In this document: positions 25,621-37,457 of the stretch, one piece after another | Numbering within the stretch: the stretch's first letter is position 1 | Layout: each line of letters opens with the position of its first letter | Assembly (NCBI RefSeq): GCF_009389715.1 | Contig: NC_052399.1 | Location: 3,612,938-3,676,937 of the forward strand | DNA: 64,000 nucleotides | Reading direction: 5' to 3' | Origin: Phoenix dactylifera | Lineage: Eukaryota > Streptophyta > Magnoliopsida > Arecales > Arecaceae | Position numbers and translations under genes: made by a program | The notes under the pieces: model-generated | What the model was told of the DNA's origin: nothing | Databases searched by the model: none | The model's input: only the letters and a program-made list of their open reading frames with translations

Positions 25621-26744
25621 CTCTTCTTTCCGCAAACCAGAATTTGATCCCGTCATTTGGTAAAGCTCGCAAAGTCTTCACCAGCTCAGGGGGTCGGAGA
25701 GAGCGCTATTTCCAACCAATCAATAGCCTGTGGAAGCTGGAGCTCGACGGTCATTCTCATCGGGAAGCCTCTAAATGCTAGCGCACAAAGTATGGTTGGT
25801 GGCATTCAATGTTGTTGCTAGCTAGCGAACTAAATGCGGCATTCAATTTTTTATTTTTACGAGAAGAAAAGATTAGGACTAAAACATCATCACTTTCACC
25901 AATTGCTGCATTTATGAACACTAGCTTTTTGTCGGGTGATCCTTAACTAGGCTGGTCCTTATTCAAGAACAGTAATGTAGAAGTTACAGCATGTGTGACT
26001 TTTAAAGAGTCATTTCTCTTTTCAGTTGGATGAATGAAAGCTACGTACCGACGATGGGGACATAATTTACTACCTCTATACTATCTATTTAATATATATG
26101 TATGTATATAATTGGAAGATTCGTATCAATGTTTGGTTTTTTTATATTATTTAAATTTTTCAATTTTAATCCAATGATATATGTAGAATCGAATATTTAC
26201 CATTACACCAAAATCAATTGCTGTTAGTGAAGGCGCTACTCTAATACCTCAACCATCCAGGAGCTCTTTAGTACAAAGCGCCTCGAGTCGACTTGACCGA
26301 CATCCAGTCGGCCTCCGCCACGTGTGACCCACATGCCAGAGACATCAGGAATCCATGCTGGCAGGCGGTAGGACTAACTCGGCTCTTTAGACCTCTGCCA
26401 ATAATATATAAATTAAAAAAATTAAATTATATAATTTTTATTATATAAATAATTTATAGATAGTAGATTATATTCGGTTATATATGTGCATAATCAACGG
26501 GGATGTTATTGTATGTATGTGTATAAGCATTTATATATATTTATGTAAATATATGTGTGCAAATTTCAAAAATTATAAAAAATTTATTTGATGCATAGGT
26601 CGGCAGGCTTTAATACGATTTTAGTACTTTAAAAGTAGTAGATCGATCACATCCAACAGTCTAATCGTTCAACTCAAACAAAAGTATAACTTGATCCTTT
26701 CTCTATCACGATAGATTGATTGGGCTACACTCGAGTCTAGCTAA
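25621..26744. other. Spacer, no gene recognised
   Basis: Mixed-composition DNA, including 25,620-25,760 which resembles degraded transposon DNA and a very AT-rich patch at 26,400-26,470. I see no exon, RNA gene or defined element. Confidence 0.3.
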
Positions 26745-27334
26745 GCCAATCGGCACATATCTTGAGGCATTTCATACCCACACCTTAAAAAAAATGAGCA
26801 TTAATGGGACTCATGCTCTTCTACACGTCTCTTGATACAGACTCATACCTTAATGAGATGGTACATGCACATTGCCCTCTCTCCCCAATCTCATGCCTTA
26901 ATAATATCGTTATTATTATAATATTTATATTTATTTATGCAGACTAGTGTTCATTTATTTTTACAGAGTTGATATTTTTTTTAGCATGTTAGTACTTATT
27001 TTTGAGCATTTAGTGTTTCTTCTGAACTTTTTATTTACCCTTCTTTGCTATCATTTACCATAAGGCAACTTCACGAAGGTGGCCAGATATTTTTCTATTT
27101 ATTTATAAGATATTTGTATTGATTTATGTAGACTAAGTGTTTATCATTTTAGAGTTAGTGTTTATCTTAGATATTTTAGTATTTATTTTTGCAAAATCTA
27201 GAGGAGGATGGGCGGAGAGAAAGCATGAAGAAGGATGCATCCCGAGGGATGTGTGTTATTGTGGCAGCGCATCTTGCTCCACTAGTTGATGCTTTTTTTT
27301 CCCCCTCTTTTATGCAATAGGGTTTGCCGGTTAC

Positions 27335-27780
27335 CATAGGAGTGGCAATTGGATCAAATCAGATTGGATCAAAAATTTGTCAACTGGAACCCAATCTATT
27401 TATTAAACAGATTAAAAAAATCTAAAAAATCTCAACATAACCTAATTATTAAATAGATAACTTGAGCCGTATAACCCATTTATTAAAGAGGTTAAGTTAG
27501 ATTAAATAGGTTAAATAGGTCAAGTAAGTTTCGCATGACATAAATGAGTTAAATAGTGGGTTAAATAAGTTAACTAAGTCGGATTAAATATGACAAAAAC
27601 AGCATATTTAAAATGAATTAAATAAGTCTTAAATGGATTAAATGTGTCCGATTACAATTCCATCCAATTATCAAACGATTCAAAATGGATTAAACAGTTA
27701 AAGATATAAATCTGAATCCAATCCATTTAATAAGCAGATTTGGATAGATTGATTATTGGTTATCCAAATCTATTTACGTT
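27335..27780. repeat. Degenerate GGTTAAAT-rich relic, possibly hAT-like
   Basis: Starts TAGGAGTGGCAATTGGATC, similar to the end of the element at 27951, and is filled with AAATGGATTAAAT/AGGTTAAATA motifs. No matching right end was found, so it is truncated or eroded. Confidence 0.4.
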
Positions 27781-27950
27781 AAGTCTATATATACTTAAAA
27801 TAAATTGTTTATTAATCAAGTTATAACTTGCTACTTCTATACTGAAGATTGTTTGAAATATTTTAAGATGCATGCCAATAAAACGGTGATAAAGAAGATC
27901 GACTGTACCTCGTGTAGCTTATAGTGTGTATGCGAGAGAGAGAGAGAGAC

Positions 27951-28519
27951 TAGGGGTGGCAAAATATGACCCGACCCGCCAATCTGATCCGTGTTCGATC
28001 CGCCATAAATAGGTTTGGGTTTGGCCTAAACAGATTCGAGTCGTAAACAGGTCGACCCATTTAACCTGTTTATTAATTGGGTCGGATATGGATTTTAGAT
28101 GTCTGACCCGTTTAAACCGTTTAACCCGTTTAACTGTTGGCAGGTTAAACAGGTCTAAACAGGTTAAACGGGTTAAACAGGTTAAACAGGTCTAAACAGG
28201 TTAAACGGGTCTAAATAGGTCGAGTTGGGCAGGTTAAACCGGTTGGGTTGAGCAGGTTAAACAAGTCTAAACAAGTTAAACGGATCAGGGTGGGCAAACA
28301 GGTTAAACAGGTTGGGTCGGATTGGGTAAACAGGTTACCTGTTTATTAAACAGGTTAAACGGGTCGGATCGGGTTATCTGTTTAATAAACATGTCAGGTT
28401 AAGGTTGTAATTTCTGACCTGTTTAATAAACAGGTCGGGTTCAAGTTTATGATTTTCTGACCCGACCTATATGTGACTCGACCCTTTTATGATCCGACCC
28501 GACCCGATTGCCACCCCTA
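27951..28519. mobile_element. hAT-like MITE rich in AACAGGTTAAAC motifs, inserted in a GA microsatellite
   Basis: The left end TAGGGGTGGCAA is matched by the inverted right end TTGCCACCCCTA. Both sides are flanked by (GA)n, so the insertion split a microsatellite and the target duplication cannot be defined. The interior carries more than a dozen copies of an AACAGGTTAAACGGGT-like motif, with CCCGACCC/GGGTCGGG near the ends. No coding capacity. Confidence 0.7.
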
Positions 28520-28794
28520 ATCTGAGAGAGAGAGTTTTTTCTCCAAACAGACTTAATAGTCCCAAAAAAAAAGGTTATTTTTTTAACCTTTTAATGATGC
28601 AATATAATTATTTTTACCATATTAGTTTCTAAATGATATTTTTTTAAATATGCATCCTGTTCCTCTCTTTTCTTATATTTACATCTCAGTTCTTATGAAC
28701 ATACACTCATGTCTCGTGTCCTCCCCAGGCTCACGTCCGCAGTTACGAGTTTTTCTCGCAGAAAGAAAGATCAAGGAGAATGTAGGAAAGCCAC

Positions 28795-29041
28795 CAAGGT
28801 GGTAGCCTAATAGTAAGGGAACGATAATTTCATCTGAATTGTCCGAGTTCGAAACGCACAGGTGTCGATTAAATTAGAACACCGGATGTCCCACGTCCGG
28901 ACGGCTTGTTGGCAGATATGCTGTCCTTCCATCTGTACCAAGGTGGCGTTGAGGTGACGTACCCATACGTGAGGCAGTGAGCCCATGGGTCGGAGAAGGC
29001 ACACGAAAACCTGCGACCTGTACACGAAACCCCCCCCCCCC
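28795..29041 (+). mobile_element. tRNA-derived SINE-like insertion
   Basis: This ~250-bp block is in copy A of the tandem duplication and missing from copy B at the same point (near 32,620). Its head has TAGCCTAATAG (28803-28813), a perfect match to the pol III A-box consensus TRGYNNARNNG, and GTTCGAAAC (28847-28855), a perfect match to the B-box GWTCRANNC, 33 bp apart. It ends in a run of about 12 C. No full tRNA cloverleaf is evident. The C-tail is unusual for plant SINEs, and only a short GAAAG match flanks it, so the family assignment is tentative. Confidence 0.5.
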
Positions 29042-30119
29042 ACGAAAGGGAGCCGAGTTCCACATCCATGGTTTTACCTTTGATCACCACGGGAAAAAAT
29101 GACCTGAGTTTATGATCTTCGTTTGTTTCAAAAACAAACAAGGAGACACTAATCATTTGCGCAACTCGGTGGTAAGCTTTTAGGCCTTCACCACACCATG
29201 GTTAAGGTAGCCAAGGGAAAAAAAGGACTTGTATGTCTAACAAATGTAATTCAGGGAAAGGTAAGTAATTTTAGATATAAAGGAATAATATTCAAATCCA
29301 GTAGATTGCAATTGGCAAGAGCTATGTGTAAACAACTTTTAAGCAAGAGAAAGTCACGGGTTTGTCTGTCATAGTGCTTGTTTGCTTGCACTAAGGTCAG
29401 AAATATTACATACAAGAGCTGCAGAATGTACTCTTACTCTTCCTGATATATGTGATGGTGATATTTTCTAAACCAACACATTAGAGAGAAAACCATACTA
29501 GGACCATCGTATGAAGAACATGCTCCATCTTGGAGCAAAGTGAAGGAATAAAAAAATCCAAGTAAATGAGTAAAGGGTTAGATTAAAACTGATTATAGGC
29601 CAAACTTGGATGTTAAGAAAAATAAAATAATATAGCTTATATCCGAGATTCGGCTCATGATTAGCTCTAGGTTAAAGGTAGAAATCACATATCTCGACAA
29701 GAAGCTTAAGTGAAAATTTTAGGCCGGTATAACTGATATATTCAAAAATAATAAAATTATCAGTATGGCATTATTAATAAGTAGCATAAGTTTCTCCAAA
29801 GAGTATATTAATGGTATGAAGGACCAATTTGTTACCTATTTATCAAAGAAAGAAAGAAAGAATTATTTACATTATAATTATCTAAGTTTATTTATCTGTG
29901 GGTCACATTTGTCTAATATTTTCTAGTTTAAAGCCACTTGTCTAAGAAAACTCCTTGATGTTTTTTGTTTTTTAGGTAGAAAACTTCATCGAACAGTAAA
30001 TCCACTTAAAAAAAAAGGAAGAAAACTCCATTATGCTGTAAGGTCATACCCAACCATATTGAAAGCCAATAAATGGGTCAGTTACGACGACCTCGCACTA
30101 ACGGATTCCAAAATAAGGA

Positions 30120-30124
<5 letters not shown>

Positions 30125-30181
<57 letters not shown>
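30125..30181. repeat. (TA)n(GA)n compound microsatellite
   Basis: About 17 TA units followed by about 12 GA units at the end of duplication copy A. Confidence 0.9.
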
Positions 30182-30188
<7 letters not shown>

Positions 30189-30189
30189 T

Positions 30190-30560
30190 CAATAAAAAAA
30201 TAAAAAATATCTCATATTTAGTTGAAATTGAAAAACAAGTTTTTTACTTTTTATGGAAAAGAAGAATCATGTCAAAATAAAAAAAATTCACTTTTCCACC
30301 GGTTGAAAATAAGAGTATTTTTTTTTAAAGTACTCTAAAATTTTAGATAAAATGAGATAAGTTCTTTATTTCTATTAAAAATATAATAGGTATTATATAT
30401 ATATATATATTAGAAAAATAGATGCTTAATAAAATATAAATTATTTTATAATGTATTATTTTTATCAACTAAATATGAAAAAATTATTTTTTTAGATATA
30501 GTATATTCAAGCATTATTTTTTAAAAAAAATTATTTTAATAAAAAAATTTATGTAAACTA
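30190..30560. repeat. AT-rich dispersed repeat, copy 2 of 3
   Basis: Shares the TCATATTTAGTTGAAATTG... start and the CACTTTTCCACCGG block with 25057-25620 and 36488-36958. Ends are not sharp. Confidence 0.4.
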
Positions 30561-30589
30561 AGACGTGTCTTGAGTGGAGTCAAATCCGA

Positions 30590-33500
30590 ATCCAACTACC
30601 ATCTCAAGGCATTCTAAACAACCATTAACAACCTCCCCTCCCCCCAATCATCATTACATCCAAAAAAAAATCCAAAAAGGCAGCATTAATAGGATGGAAT
30701 AGTACTCATATTTTTTTTTCAATACAGTACATATGTCTTAATGAGATAGGACATGACACATCATTGTCCCCTCCCACTCTCGTGTTTGTGTCTATTTCTA
30801 CAAACTAAGTATTTATACTAGACATTTTAGTATTTATTTTAATAAAAATTAATATTTTTTTAACAAATTAATATTTATTTTTGAGCACTTAATATTTATT
30901 GTTTCTGAACTTTTATTTATTCTTCTCCATTCTTATTATTTACTACGAGGTAACTCTGATGAGAGTAGCCGGACTTTTTTCTATTTATTTTTATAAAATT
31001 TATATTTTTTAATCCTATATATATTTATTATTTTATGATCAGTGTTTATCTTAGATATTTTAGTATTTATTTATCCGGGTTAGGAGGGGTTGGAGGAGAA
31101 AGAATGTGTGAGAGAGGAAGAAAGAGCGTATGCGACTGGTCGTAGTATGAGGAGAATCAAAAAAAAGATAAGACGTCAACACTAGTATTTTCTTCTCTTG
31201 TACTTAAAAGGGTCATCCAACCATTTCTCCCCTTCTTTCTTAAGGTCTATTTATTATTTCCCTATCTAGCCTGTCACAGTTCTTCCTCTTCGGTAGAGTA
31301 TTATGGCTATTCAATAAGCTGGACTCATGCACCCAGCTGCACAAAAGGTACGTGTAGGTCTCCTGTTTCCATCACTAACGGAAGGTGTTGATAGCAAAAT
31401 GCTGCCCTATTGGATGTTTGGAGTGCATCAGTCAATTGACAGAGATAAACCGAACTATACATAGAAATAATAGAAAAATTTACCGGACTGTCTCCGGCCG
31501 AATCCTTCCCTACTTTAAATTAGAAATTTTTTTTAAAACAATGATAGATGATAGAAAAAATATTGGATACCTCGATTTCGGATAAAGATCGACCTCAATA
31601 ATCTCGGTATAGACGGAAGCACGCAACTTTAGCTCCAGCTAAGAAGCCAACCAACTGAGGTGAACAGTCTAAAAATCCAATCAACATGTGCTGATAAGGA
31701 CTGACAGTTCTGACAATTGACCGTCGTAACAGCATTGGTTATTGTGGCAACTGTTCATTCGATGCGCGTTCAATACTGTATGCCACCCACATCAAGGTTG
31801 TGCTATTAGCTGGGACCTTAGATAATGCAAGAACACGCACTACACGATATCAGATCGTCCTCTGCCAAAATTTTATCTCTTCTATACTGTTGCCTCTCTA
31901 TTCTGACTTAGACATCGGAGGTTCCCCCGCTAGAAACTCTCTGGCAAGCGGACTTCTTGCAGGCTATCTCGGGAAGAGACTGGTGTCCTATACCTCAACC
32001 AGCTTACTCAGCTTGTCTCCAGCCGACCTCATGATTGTCTAAGCAGTGCTTCAACCTTGGTCCGGATTCATCAACGACAACAGTCGGAAATATAAAATAT
32101 GAAAGGAAAGATTGCTGTACAATATTACTTTCTTCTAGTCGGCCTCCATCTCGACCTTCTTACTCGGTCTTCTCAAATTGGCCTTCTCACCTCAGCCTTT
32201 TCACCTCGAGGTTCTAGAGGCGCGGGCCAAAGTTGATGGGCCTCCTCGGCTGGGGTGGACGAATCCGGGCCAGACCACTCTGCTAAAATTTTTTTTAACA
32301 TATTGTCGCCTCTTTATTCTGACTTAGGCATCGAAGGATTCTTGGAGAAAACTTTTTGACAAGCAGACTTCTTGCAGGCCATCTTCAGAGGAAGCCAGAC
32401 TTCCCTCACACCTCGGCCACCTCGTCCTTCTTGGGTTCTGCCGATTTCAGGGGCAACCGAGCTGTGCTCCGACTTCGGTTTGGAATTCAGACAACATGAT
32501 ATTCACCAAAGTTGATATAGCTCCTGAGAATGTCCCGAGAAAAAAAAAAGAGACAAGAGAAAAGATATTGTAAGGCAATTTGGAGTTTTTCTCGCAGAAA
32601 TAAACGCCACAAGGAACATGGTGGAAACGAAAGGGAGACAAGAGTTCCGCGTCCATGATTTTAACTTCTAAGGGAAAACGTGACATGAGTCATGATCTTC
32701 CTTTGAAAAGCAAACAAAGATATATGAATCATTTTCATAGCTTGCTAAGCTTCTAGGTCTTCACCACACCATGGTTGAAGCAGTCAAGGGGAAGGACTTG
32801 TATGTCTGACAAATGTACTTCAGGCATTACCAAGTAATTTTAGAAACTAAAGGACGAACAATATTCAAATCAAATAGATTGTAATTTGTAAGAGCTAATG
32901 TGTAAAAAAACTACAACAAAGAGAATATCAACAGGCTTGTTGGTATAGTGTTTGCTTACAAGAGATGCAAAATATACTCTTCGCTGATATACGTGATTGT
33001 GGTATTTTCTGAACACATGCATCAGCGAATAAGCAGTTAAAAATCAAAATTTTTGCCACAAGTCATGCTCGTCATGAGCATCATTTCCAATCCGTCTCCA
33101 TCAGTCGTCGTCTTTGGTTGGAAATGAAACCAAAAGTTGTGGACCAGCTCCATCTTGTAGCAAAGCGGAGATTAAAAAAAAAAAAAAAATCTAAGACAAC
33201 ATGCCAAACGAACATGAATCACACAGTCGAAGAATAAGGTTTAGAGGTAAAGACCACGTATCTCGATAAAAAGCTTATGCGAAAGTTTTTGACTGCTATA
33301 ATTGACTTTGGCTGAACTTAAAAATTAGCTTATTAAACGAGTAAACAATTGAATCGGATTCGATTGGATGGTGCTAACTAAATCGAGTTCAAAAAAATTA
33401 TCAGCATGGCATTATTATTAGGTAGCATAAATTTGTTTACAAAAAATACATGGCATAAGTTGCTCAAAAATAGTATATTAATGGTACGAAGGATCAATTT

Positions 33501-33800
33501 GTTACCTACTTATTAAGAAAAAAAAAAAAACTTATTTATGTTATAATTATCTAGATTAACACACTTGGAGGTGCATTATAAAAAGACTCAGATGTAGGAT
33601 ATTGATTGCCGAGCAAAGAGGTGTGTTCTTGGAGCAAGCCCCAGGATCTCATTTTTCTAATCTTTTAAACTCCATTAAGATCATACCCAACCATATTGCA
33701 AGCCATTAAATGGGTCAGCGTGGTTGAACAGGGATGCCTATGTATCACTCGTTACTACCACCTTGCACCGACGGATTCCGAAAGTAAGGAGCAGGAACCC
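30590..33800. repeat. Copy B of the ~3.85-kb tandem duplication
   Basis: Counterpart of copy A (see that entry for shared blocks). It lacks the SINE-like and hAT-like insertions of copy A and instead carries its own ~1.4-kb insert at about 31,140-32,580. The right limit is near 33,800, where similarity to the 30,100 region ends. Confidence 0.75.
31140..32580. repeat. Insert in copy B with an internal direct repeat, possibly LTR-retroelement relic
   Basis: A block at about 31,862-32,020 (CTGACTTAGACATCGGAGG, then CAAGCGGACTTCTTGCAGG) recurs at 32,280-32,420 (CTGACTTAGGCATCGAAGG, CAAGCAGACTTCTTGCAGG), about 418 bp apart. Composition is GC-richer than the surroundings. No gag-pol frame is visible, so the LTR origin is a guess. 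Confidence 0.4.
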
Positions 33801-34348
33801 CAAAATTATAGCAAAGGCCATGATAGGTCATATGGATGAAAAAGGTCGTTTGGGAAGCTTTGAGCATCTATTTTACTATATGTATATATAGTAAAATATT
33901 TTAATTAAAAAATATTTTATTCTATCAAAAACTTAAAAATATTTTTGAAAAAAAAATACTTCAATTTATAGCTAGTAGAGGGTGATTTTTTCATATTCTA
34001 TCTAAATTTTATTATGCATAAAATATAAATTTTTATTTTCATAAAAATTCTATTTTTTTATTTTTTTTTAAAAATTCATTCAAATATATATATTTTGACC
34101 GTACTTTTTCCTTCGCTCCTCTCCCGAGTTAGCTGGCTACCTTTACCCTGGCATGGAGGGATTCGGAACAGCATCAATCAATGCTTTTCCCTTCCGTGGG
34201 CGAGGAAGTGGCTCCACCCACCCCAATGAATGCGCGTTATGTGTTTGAGTTTTGGCCCTCGAAAGGACAGCGTGCCATTTCCGCTGCCCAGTCGCCCTCC
34301 GAGGGTGGGTCAGGAATATCTGAGTCTTCCACACCGCTTCTACATTAC
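33801..34348. other. Spacer upstream of the LINE fragment
   Basis: AT-rich to 34,090, then GC-richer sequence that may be part of an eroded LINE. No convincing gene on either strand. Confidence 0.3.
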
Positions 34349-34886
34349 CTTGCATGATTTTTGTTTCTCGGCGGCCTCCATCTTCTGATCATCTTAAGAT
34401 AAATTTCGACGGCAGTATCTTAGCAGACGAAAATATAAAAGAAACAAAATTTATGATTCGAAACTACAGTTCTAGATTGATTGCGACTGGCGGGCAGCGC
34501 ACCAACGACGTGATTGCTTTTGAAGCTGAGCTCATGACGGTATGGGAGAAGACCACCTATGCGAGAAGTGTCGCATCATCCTAGAGGGAGATTCTTCGAT
34601 AGTGATTGAGTCGATTCGGCAGGCTAAGCGGCAGAACGATGACTACCTATTACTCAGGGACATCCGGAGATCAGTATCCAGTTGCATTTCTATGCAGATT
34701 GTTCATGTGTATCTAGAGGCAAATAGGACAGCTGATTGGGTTACCTCTTTTGCTGCTCATTATTTAGAAAAAGTTTTGTAGACATGATCTGATCTTGTCT
34801 CTATACCTTTGTGCCATTTTATTTTTCTTTGGACTCATGTTCGTTTGACGCAAACTACCAATCTACCAAAAAAAAAAAAAAAAAAA
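34349..34886 (+). mobile_element. 5'-truncated LINE fragment: RNase H domain and poly(A) tail
   Basis: The translated frames give 'DHLKINFDGSI', 'FEAELMTVWE', 'IILEGDSSIVIESIRQ' and 'EANRTADWVTSFAAHY', the four acidic motifs (D, E, D, D) of the RNase H domain at the C terminus of plant L1-type LINEs. The reading frame shifts near 34,572, so two frames are needed and the domain is dead. A stop at 34,779-34,781 is followed by a short 3' UTR and an A-run at 34868-34886, the expected LINE tail. Reverse transcriptase and endonuclease are absent. Confidence 0.8.
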
Positions 34887-35999
34887 CAAGAAGAAGAAGA
34901 AGAAGAGGAGGAGGGCAGCGTGCCGTGTGGTTCCCAGCCATCGGAGCGCACGGGTACGCTCTTGGTCCCCTCGTCGCTTAATTTATATACAGTACAATTG
35001 CTACCCTATGGTCTCACAAGACAGAGAGACAAGAATTCCTACCAAAATAATTGCAATCATACGATGAAATTTTGGGAGTACCACTCAGGATTGGAAATCA
35101 AAGTGATTGCCGACACTGTTTGTGGTGATTTTTTTGGAAATTTGAAACGATCTCTCCCTGCCTCTTTCCCTGACCTATGTACACAGCTCAGCGGCCCACA
35201 TTCTTAGTCCATGGCCTAAGAGTTTCCAATGGGGTCGTTAAGAGCCTGCACTCTCGTTTAGTTTGGTACCATAGATAAGTTTAGATTCTCTCCGCTTCAA
35301 CCTTGAACTGGAGACAGCCAGTCTGCCAATCGTACGACGGCCATGTTTTATTGAGCTTCGTGGTTGGACCGGAGAGAACATGGAGAACTGAGATTATATC
35401 CTCCCAGACTCTGGTTCACCTAAGTACACATCATAATTGCCAAGAAATTAGCAAGCCAATCTATTCTTTAGCCAACATTTATTTTATCTATCTATCTATC
35501 TATCTATCTACTACAAATATCCTTTTACATGTCTCATGTTTCCTCGCACCAGGTATCTCTTAATGTGGCGCGACGCTAGCATGGTTGATTAGAATTTGCG
35601 TGGTCACAGATCATTAAGCCGAGGGTTCATATCATACTTGATCATTACCCTGGCATTGCTCTGTGCATGGAAATGATGATTACTGGATTCCTGCAAAGAT
35701 GGAAAACCAGTCTACTTATTTGCACTTTCTCAGAGATGTTTTCAGAAAAAAAAGGAGATCATAATTTTCCTTTTCTTCTTATTATTTTTTAAATTCAACG
35801 TTCAACACCATACTACTTGTCATAGAAAGGTCCATTGCACCATGTCGCGGGGCCGAAGTAATATAATCTATCTGGTTTAAAACGCTTATCATTTTTTTAA
35901 GAAGTGATGGACCGATACACCACGTACGAAGCCCATCTCCGAGGTCACGTGTCTCGCGCAATGTGTCAATGGATGCAAGCTTCTGCGATGCTATGTGAT
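34887..35999. other. Spacer with a (TCTA)n microsatellite
   Basis: Starts with GAA/GAG repeats after the LINE tail. A (TCTA)n tract occupies about 35486-35511. No gene recognised; open frames are short and lack domains. Confidence 0.35.
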
Positions 36000-36455
36000 A
36001 TACTTCAGGCACTGCAGCGTTTTCTAGGTTGTATATGTATATCGTAAGGTGAATAGAGTGGCAGACTGGATCGCTGTTTTTACTGTCCAGCATTTAGAAG
36101 CGATTCATTTGATCTTGTCAAGAGATTATTTTTATATTGCTTTTTTATTTTTTTTATTTTACTGATTGTAAACTTTTGTTCGTAGCTGCGATGCGAGCTT
36201 AAAAATCAAAATTTATCGAATCATCACTGGGCGGGCAAAGCACCAATGGTGAAAACTCTATGCTCTATGATTTACTTCAAATAGTGGAGAAATGCAATAC
36301 CTTCTGAATTGTATGTATATATTATGCGGTGAATAGGATGACACATTAGGTTGCCGTTTTTGCTGTTCAGCATTTAAGAAAAATTTGTTAGTCTTGTCAA
36401 GAAACTATTTTTGTACTGCTTCTTTATTTTCTTTCTTTTGGTTTTGCTGGCTTTT
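36000..36455 (+). repeat. Two direct copies of a LINE 3'-end remnant
   Basis: Segments at about 36,000-36,180 and 36,279-36,455 match each other at an offset near 280 bp. The first encodes 'VNRVADWIAVFTVQHLEAI', the same end-of-RNase-H motif as EANRTADWV in the LINE at 34349-34886; the second is more decayed. Each is followed by TTTTTGTACTGCTT-like sequence. They are old 3'-truncated insertions or a local duplication of one. Confidence 0.6.
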
Positions 36456-36487
36456 TATTCATGCTAGATTGATACGAAAAAAACTAA

Positions 36488-36958
36488 GGGCCCGTTTGGT
36501 TTGTGGGAAAAGAAGAAGAAAAGTATGATCAACGAAAAAGTAATGAGATGCCTTTTGTTTGGTTGGAGTTTTCAAAGGAGAGAGATGTAAAAGTTGTATT
36601 TCCATGGGAATATGATTCCCATGTTTCATGAAAAAGTTTTTTTCATAAGAAATATAGAAAAATTACTTTTCCGTGAGCCGGAAATTATTTTATTTTTATT
36701 CTTTTTCGAAAAAAAAGCTCCTTTAGCATTAAAGAAGTATTAAAAATCTAATTTTTATTAAAGGTATAATAGGAATTACGCATAACTTTTTCAGAAAAGT
36801 GGGTATCAACCAAACATAAGCACTCTAAAAATCTATCACTTTTTTATGGACAACTAAATATGTTAAAATATTTTTTAAATATTTTTTTTTAAATTTTTTT
36901 TTAAAAAATTATATTTTTAAGAGGAAAAAAAAAAAAGCTTTGCGCCCAAACCAAACTG
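36488..36958. mobile_element. AT-rich MITE-like element just upstream of the ABCG32 leader, copy 3 of 3
   Basis: Left end GGGCCCGTTTGGTTTG and right end CCCAAACCAAACTGG form an imperfect inverted pair sharing GTTTGGTTTG. The interior matches the repeats at 25057 and 30190 (TTTGGTTGGAGTTTTCAAA, the TATTTCCATGGGAAT block). No target duplication could be fixed. Confidence 0.5.
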
Positions 36959-37457
36959 GCGATGGTGAAAACAAACCCAACCAACGGCCTACTCTGGCGC
37001 CTGTCGCTTTTCTCCGGCAATTAATGCCTCCGACGCGCATCACATGCACGCGCTCGCGCTTAAGACGCTTTTTAACGTCACAAACCAACCGCCAGAGCAG
37101 GCAGAAATCAAGAAATCAAGAAATCAAGAAAATCAAGAAATCAGGCTTAAACCCACTTGCCCTTCACTCCTCCCCGAGGACCCGCGAGAAAGGAGAGAGG
37201 CAGAGAAAACGGCAGCAGGCGAGCGAGAAAGAGAGGGAGTTGGAAGAGGGGGGGAAATAAATGCTCGACCTACCAACCCCCCTCACAGCCTACGAAGTCG
37301 GTGAAAGCAATCACCACAACCCATCCGTCCTTCTTCACCTCTTCTTCTTCTTCTTCTTCTTCTTCTGCTACTGCGGTATTCCTTCCTCCTCCTGCTCTAT
37401 TAGTATCCACAGCCTTTTATCGTCCTCGTCGCGACTGAGGTGGTCGTCATCGTCGGG
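36959..37457 (+). promoter_or_regulatory. Proximal promoter and 5' leader of ABCG32
   Basis: GC-rich DNA that ends at the ATG at 37458. It holds a short tandem of AAATCAAG units (37107-37144) and a (TTC)n tract at about 37339-37367, typical of plant leaders. An in-frame ATG at 37440 would add six residues, but the downstream MWNSAE start matches the family. Confidence 0.5.

Larger units (their letters stand above)
26745..30124. repeat. Copy A of a diverged ~3.85-kb tandem duplication
   Basis: Segments at 26,745-27,235 and 28,747-30,124 match, in the same order and orientation, 30,590-31,135 and 32,583-33,800. Offsets are about 3.88 kb (TCTGAAC at 27021 and 30904) and 3.84 kb (GAGTTTTTCTCGCAGAAA at 28747 and 32583). 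Shared blocks include CACCACACCATGGTTrAxG, GACTTGTATGTCT and CATACCCAACCATATTG. The copies are clearly diverged. The middle part (27,240-28,740) is different in the two copies because of separate insertions. Confidence 0.75.

Noticed and set aside
28803..28870. Functional tRNA gene
   Set aside because: A and B boxes match, but no acceptor stem or cloverleaf can be drawn; a SINE head fits better.
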